Below are positions 58,260-64,000 of a stretch of 64,000 nt of DNA, piece after piece. How positions within the stretch are numbered: position 1 is the first letter of the stretch; each line of letters starts with the position of its first letter. The translations under genes and the position numbers were made by a program. The stretch covers positions 10,741,349 to 10,805,348 of the forward strand of contig CM038918.1 in the NCBI GenBank assembly GCA_021904315.1, written 5' to 3'. The notes beneath the pieces are model-generated. The model did no database searches, was not told where the DNA came from, and was given only the letters and a program-made list of their open reading frames with translations. The DNA is from Sphagnum magellanicum. Taxonomy: Eukaryota; Streptophyta; Sphagnopsida; Sphagnales; Sphagnaceae.

Positions 58260-61259
58260 TGGAGTATAAGATGTATCCACATCATGGCAATGGTCATGAC
58301 ATCATCGAAAGATTGTTGTTTCTATCTTGTGTTAGAATTTCCACAATGTCAAGTTTGTTTGCATTTGCAAAGGTCGATTACACCAACCCATGGATCTTAT
58401 TATTTATGCCCAACAAATATTTCCATTGCTTTTTAACAAAGTGTAGTACTTACCAATATAAAACATTAACTTACAAATATTCACTTACATTTCCATGCTA
58501 GATAATTTGAAATATATACTTCTTGTTATCAAAAGTTAAAGAAAATCACAATTGCACTTTGAAAACAAAGAGGAATATTTTTTAGTAAGAAATCAAGATC
58601 AAAATGTTTAAAATGTTTGTTTGATGAATTTTTCAACAACATTTGAAAATTGGTGAATTGAAAGATGGGAATGAAGTGTTTGATCTAAAACATTTTAGAA
58701 AGTTTGATAGTTTGATTTACAAAAAAATTGAGCTTGTGTCTTGTTTCAAAAACAATAAATGATGTGATGATGATGTTAGTGATATTGGGTCGCAAAGATC
58801 ATCGTCACTAAATGGTTGATACCCATGGTCACATGACTTTGTTGAAAAGATACACAATGAATAAGCTATATAACCTATGGAGTTGATAAATCAATTTTAA
58901 ACATTGAGCTCTTTTATATTGAGTTTGTAAACAAACAATTTCAAACTCTAAAAATACAAAGTTTTTAAAAATAGAGTTTTCAAATTTTCAATATTTAAAT
59001 TGAGTTCATTCAATTTGGGTTTTAAGTTGAGATTTCAAATTCTAGTAACAAGAAGTTCAAAATTGGTATAGGGAAAGTGTTTTGTGTAGCCTTCTAAAAT
59101 CAATAATTCCAGAAAAAAAATATTAAGATGGTTATACTTATTTGGTGGCTTTCTTGGTCACATTTTTTTAGAAAGAGCTTTCTTTTTTTACACATAATCT
59201 TCTTGGATTCCTTGCCTTCCATGGCAACTCTTTTCAATTTTTTTCTCACGATGCTATGTGATTGGAAATTTTAGCTTTGGCTGGATAATGCTTTTGTACT
59301 TAGGATTTTGGAAGACTTATGATTATGTCATGCATCTTGTTTATGCCATCTATTTCCTCTTTTTGTCAAATTGTAACCATGAAAAATATATCCATTTTAT
59401 TCTATTAGTGGTGATTCACAAATTTAGTATTGTTGGATAGTTTGTACTTGCCTAAGTTATTGGTCACATTTTATGTGCATCTGAAGTTTTTTTTTTTTCC
59501 TCTTGATTTGTAATCTGCTCTTTGATTGGATTCATTAGGCATTTGGTAGCAAGTTCTTTTGTGGTGGATGGATTGCTACTTCCTGGAGCCATGGTGAGCT
59601 TGGTTAAAAGCAAGGGTCCATGAGCATGTTTGATACACTATTCAAAGTGCTGGTTCTTTTTAGAAAGAGACTTTACTTTGAAGGATGGATGTATCGAAAT
59701 TTGCAAAGTTGGGGACAATGAAACAATGGCACCACCAATGCTACTGGTTGTGCTTGATTTGAATTGTCTTGTCCATTTGGTTTGATACTAGAAAGCTGCA
59801 TCGGTTATGAGACCAGCCTCAGCAAGGCCACTCAAGACTCCATTTTGTATTTCAAATTGCGTAACCATATCACATGGTTTCGTCATATGTAATTAGTGTG
59901 GCCTGTGCCTTGTTGGCCCAAGTGTTACCACGTCCTCAACTGATTTTTCCTTCCAAAACCTGGTTTTTGGGAACTTATTTGAATTTTCAGCTGTAGAAAT
60001 CACTTTTAAATCAATATCTCCCACATTCTGAATCCAAATCTTACCAAATAAATTCCATTAAATCCTGCTCATCAAGATATTTTCAATAACATCAAAGGCA
60101 CATTCCAATTCCTTAGAAAATTTCAGCTATGCTTTATTTAATTTTCAGTGAAGAAATCATTCAATATTCAAGAACTTTTGCACCAGAAGTCCAAATGCCA
60201 TGGAACCAAGCCCATGCACCCCTCCTCATGAAGACACCGAGAACACAATCTGAAGCAGCTCGGTTTGGTGGATCTCATACCTACAAAACAAAACAAACTA
60301 CCTTCCTTCATAGATGAGAGGAGACGAATTATCAAGTATAGTTGAGGCACGAATGTGTCAAGATTATTTCAGTAATTTTGCTCCTCTCACCAATTATCGG
60401 GCATAATGGGTTTCTGGAAAAAAAGTTGAACTAGGTAGGAAAAAAATTAAAAATTAGAGGAGAGAAGGGAGAAAATTATCTGTTACAACCCCCTTCCTCT
60501 AGTTCAATGAGCAAGTGACACATTGAAAAATGCAGTCCAGAAACCAATTACGATTTCCTCAAAATTCACCCTCCAATAAAGGGTAGACACATTACGCAAT
60601 GAACTGTTTGTTAAGGACAGCTTTATGAGATTCCTACCTATCCAATTCCTTCCTTGCCTCCCCCGCTATGTCCCACCAGAAGGGGCTGCACACACTGAGA
60701 ATATTTGGGATCTTCATGTTTTCAATGTGTTTCATATGGTTATCAACATGTTCTCAATGTGTGCCCCAAGTTGTTCACAATAGAAATAATCAGTAAAAAC
60801 TGACCATTTTACGTCGGGTTATTTGATTTTGGAGAACCTTGGTCTGTGAATCTTAAGAACCTCCCTGATAACCACCAGGGTTGATTCTAATAAGTGCTTG
60901 ACACTGGTTGAAATAATGGAAAGCAAGTTCTGGCCTCAGAAGGAATGTCAGGGAAAAAAAATATTTTGAAATCTATCTTAGGGAAGGCTTATTCCATGAT
61001 TAGGGTTTTGGGCAGGGATTGAAGGGCTACCCCCTGCCCTCTAACGAAATGAAGAACTTGGTACCATCCGGGTACCTGACGGATATCACAGGAAGGAAAA
61101 AAAAAAAAAAAAACAAGCACTGATCTTTTACACGCTGGGGGGTGGGCTTTACCGAAATCAGGCCTGTGCTCAGATCCGCCTCACGAGGTTCTTATAGCCC
61201 TAAAGCCCACCCCCTTGGGCTTTACACTACACTCAACTAATCACAGTGTCCTATTCATG
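58260..61259. other. Intergenic DNA, no gene seen
   Basis: AT-rich to about 59.2 kb, then moderate G+C grading into the repeat-dense right end. An open frame at 60129-60317 has gene-like composition but no recognised family. Confidence 0.5.
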
Positions 61260-62197
61260 GGTTGGGGGGGCCGGGGACATGGGCAACTGTACACTTTTGA
61301 CTTTCCACTTGGACAGTCGACTTTCCATGCAAGCTTTTTCTTTTTTGGTTGGCGGGGGCGGGTGGTCAAAGGAGAGAGTTCTCAAGTTCCTGACATGTTC
61401 CTCAAAGAGTTCCCAAGAGCACCTCACTTTTATTCCATATGCTTTGACAAAAAATTTGTCCTCATTTCATCTATACAAGTGGGCCAAACGGGAGGAATTC
61501 TACACTTCAAAATACAACATTCTATTTTGAGGACCCTTCATAACATCATTTTATTTGAGTGATAGGCTAATCAAATTGGCTCATTGCAAAAAAAAAGTTG
61601 AAGTTGGGAGGCATGTCATCTAGCTAATGCAAAGCAAAATGGGTATTTGGACACTATGTTGTGTCCCGAAATTTGTGCCCCTACCAGTAGCCCACGCCAA
61701 AAATGGTGACAAACAGTTTTAGAAATAAAAGTTTTATGCTCAACATGCACCCACCCTGGGCCCTGTTTTTTCCTTTTTGGGGTGGGGTGGGGGCAGTTAT
61801 TTTTTGTATTTCTTCCTTGTTCCCATTGTGTCCCCAACGTGTTCTCATGGTGTTCCCCCAATTTGTTCCTTAAGGCGTTCCCAATAGCACCTCAATTTTA
61901 TCCCATATGGTTTGCCCAAAGTTCAACTCTCATGTATATAAACTGAAAAGGCAGGCTGTAGATGAATACATTTGTTTTTGTTTTGCAACTGGTGATCTGA
62001 AGAGGTGCTTTCACTGGGAAGTGTTCAATGTTCCAAAAAAATTGCTGATGGGCCAATGATCATGGCTCATTTTTTATTTTAAAAAATGAACACACCCATG
62101 TACTAATTAATACGAATCACAATAAGTACCCCTGTTTATAATGGGGGTATTAACCCAGGCCAAAAATGGTGATGGGCCAAACAAATTGGCTCATTGC

Positions 62198-62200
<3 letters not shown>
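61260..62200 (+). repeat. Segmental duplication with shared blocks at 61.39/61.86 kb and 61.56/62.17 kb
   Basis: A block with GTTCCTCAAAGAGTTCCCAA, AGCACCTCA, TTTTATTCCATATG is at 61394-61475 and again at 61862-61940. GGGCCAAACAAATTGGCTCA followed by an A run occurs at 61561 and 62171, the second with 28 A at 62198-62225. AATAAGTACCCC occurs at 62120 and 62550. These are nested or tandem copies of one repeat family; no ORF. Confidence 0.55.
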
Positions 62201-62228
<28 letters not shown>

Positions 62229-62313
62229 GGACTTGTGAGGCACCCCAACTAATCTTATATATTAAGGCTACAGTGTCTGTCTGTCTGTCCGGGCAGTTTT
62301 CAGGCACTGCCCA

Positions 62314-62500
62314 GACCTTTGTTTTTTTGTTTTTGATGGGTTTTGTTTTCTGTGTCAGTTAAACTGCCCGGACCTTTGTTTTTTTTTGATGGGTTTTGTT
62401 TTCTGTGTTAGTTAAACTGTCCGAACCTTTTTTTTTTTTTTTTTTTTTTGATGGGTTTTGTTTTTTGTGTTAGTTAAACTGACCTTTTTTTTTTTTTTTG
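62314..62500 (+). repeat. ~55-bp tandem repeat with variable T tracts
   Basis: Units start at 62314, 62371, 62423 and (partial) 62481. Each is GACCTTT, a T run of 7-21, GATGGGTTTTGTTTTCTGTG and TTAGTTAAACTG. A short (TCTG)n run and GGGCAG...CTGCCC inverted pair precede it at 62270-62312. Confidence 0.75.
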
Positions 62501-62831
62501 CTTGACGGGTGGATTATGCACCAAGTTCACACTAGTTAATATGAAACATAATAAGTACCCCAGAATTATGGTTGTATGAAAATTATATTCCTAAAATTGG
62601 CTGCCATTATTTTTGGCCTGGCTAATAGCCCTTCCTAAGAACACCCTACCTATTATGACTCTAATTATGACGACTTCAAGTTTGTTTTCCTCATTATGTG
62701 AGGGCAGTGGCCCATTTCTTTCCAAACAAGCTTTTGTACTTCTTGTAGAAAGTGCCTTTTTAAAATGTCGCCAGGTTGCAGAACTTTGCCCCCCCCCAAA
62801 AAATCACTGGCACTGATGTATAATGTGCCGG

Positions 62832-63197
62832 CCACAGTAAACCAGCACCCACCAGTGCACTGTCCACTGGATGCCTGTTCTTACTCAGTTCAGGATGAAC
62901 CTCAACTGAGGTAATATTTGGTTTCACCTTGGTAACCAATTCTGTAGGAAAATAGGTCTCATATATAGGTAAATAGGTAGGAAAATACGTAACTAGTAGG
63001 TAAGTAGATGATTTATACATAGGTAAAGGCATTTTTACTACCTACCTACTAACAACCTGCTTGGTAGGTAGATAGGGGAAAAAAGCAATGAGGTAACCAC
63101 CATGGTTAGCTAGGGAACTGGAACCCAACAGAAAACTGTTTCCTGACCACTTACCATTCATCCTTGTGGTGCGCTGGTGGGTGCTGGTTCACTGGGG
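62832..63197. mobile_element. Foldback/MITE-like element with 29-bp inverted ends
   Basis: The left end 62832-62860 and right end 63169-63197 are inverted copies matching at 26 of 29 positions (core CCAGCACCCACCAG / CTGGTGGGTGCTGG). The 366-bp interior carries GGTA/TACC clusters and the motif AACCACCATGGTTAGC. A second copy, inverted, lies at about 16692-17053. No coding capacity; probably non-autonomous. No clear target-site duplication was found. Confidence 0.6.
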
Positions 63198-63634
63198 CCT
63201 AAACTGCCCACGTCTGTCGTGGAAGAAATTCGACAGCTTCCTTACGGCCGGTACCTTCCTTCGGGGGGAGCTTCCTCAAACGCTCCATACGTGTCTCTAT
63301 TTCGTAGGCAGTCCCCCCCTCCCATTACCTTTACACAAAAGGGGATTACAGTATTAGCCTATAGGTAGGGCTTTGCCCATAAGTTTGTAGCAAAAATATT
63401 GGCCTCCAATTTCTATTATATTAAAATTCCTCCAGTGGTTTTAATATTTGTGTCAAGGTTCTTTTTCCCTTATTAGTTGATGTCAAATTTTTTACAAATT
63501 TATTTTTCCAAAATCTTAACAAAACTAAGTCAAAGTTACACTACCCAAAAAAATTTCTAAGGGAAAAAAAAAATTAATAATAATAATAACAAAGTGCACA
63601 AGTAATGTGCTAGAATCATGTCTGCAAAATAGCT
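63198..63634. other. Intergenic DNA, no gene seen
   Basis: Moderate G+C next to the foldback element, then AT-rich. Overlapping 63-codon frames in the first 170 bases have no recognisable content. Confidence 0.5.
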
Positions 63635-63945
63635 ATTACTTACACATTGAATTGCTAGTTCACTCAAAATAACTAAAAAAACAAATTCAGAGCACCAAAT
63701 CCAGCTATCTCATTGGTGTGGAAGAAAAAAAATCTTCAGGCCTACACAGGACCCTATTTGGCCCAACATTTCCTTTCTATCATTTCCATTGGTCTGGTAA
63801 AATTCTCACGAACCTGCCAAACCCTATCACACATTTAACTGATAGTTCCCTTGAGATAACTAAGAAAAAAGTTTCAGGCCACCAAATCCTGCAATTTCAT
63901 TGGCTAGAGAACATATTTTTCGGCACACACTTACACACAAGCCTC
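63635..63945 (+). repeat. Second copy of the ~200-bp dimeric dispersed repeat
   Basis: Two units (from about 63640 and 63829) each carry ACACATT, CTCAAAATAACTAA, CACCAAATCC and TCATTGG blocks. They align in the same orientation and order with 53165-53460. ATTTCCATTGGT and AATTCTCAC between the units are also shared. Confidence 0.6.
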
Positions 63946-64000
63946 TTCAGCACCCGCTGTATATATAACACTCGTCATATACACACAGGGTTTAAAAAAA

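Noticed and set aside
1-64000. tRNA, rRNA and other structured RNA genes
   Set aside because: No sequence with convincing tRNA A/B boxes plus cloverleaf pairing, or rRNA identity, was found by reading; a tRNAscan-SE or Rfam search would settle it.

Overview
This is nuclear DNA from a plant. The window holds one convincing intact gene, a homologue of the plant-specific circadian regulator TIME FOR COFFEE (TIC), at 23617-33328 on the + strand. I assembled it from 16 coding exons. Every intron is GT-AG, every junction keeps frame, and many family motifs are conserved in order. It encodes about 1958 residues, or about 1852 if the last intron is retained. The Arabidopsis protein is about 1550 residues; the extra length here is largely glutamine-, serine- and proline-rich sequence.

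Layout. 1-12.6 kb is very AT-rich, gene-free DNA with decayed repeats, including a degenerate ~130-bp tandem array at 8.25-8.85 kb. 12.6-22.4 kb is less AT-rich and packed with short repeats: a foldback unit with a ~32-bp tandem array, hairpin and MITE-like elements, GGTA/TACC clusters, G-rich tracts, and runs of 28 G and 24 C. 22.4-23.6 kb is a low-complexity, strand-asymmetric leader or promoter, followed by TIC (23.6-33.3 kb) and its probable 3' UTR. 34-64 kb returns to AT-rich, gene-poor DNA. It holds a clean solo LTR with target-site duplication (40951-41762), a TTAGGTTA-like microrepeat field (45.4-46.4 kb), several tandem duplications, a decayed pentatricopeptide-repeat (PPR) gene fragment (50.05-50.45 kb), and from 60.8 kb a repeat-dense zone sharing families with the 12.6-22 kb zone.

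Organism. TIC and the PLS-type PPR fragment both indicate a land plant with a large, repeat-rich genome. The style of the PPR fragment and the divergence of TIC from the angiosperm form lean towards a non-seed plant such as a fern, lycophyte or moss. That is inference and I cannot name a species.

Function. There is no multi-gene system or operon here. The interest lies in how TIC may be regulated: an upstream ORF whose stop overlaps the TIC start, two possible C-termini, and a tandem splice acceptor. It also lies in the repeat architecture around the gene. I found no evidence for a new protein-based system.
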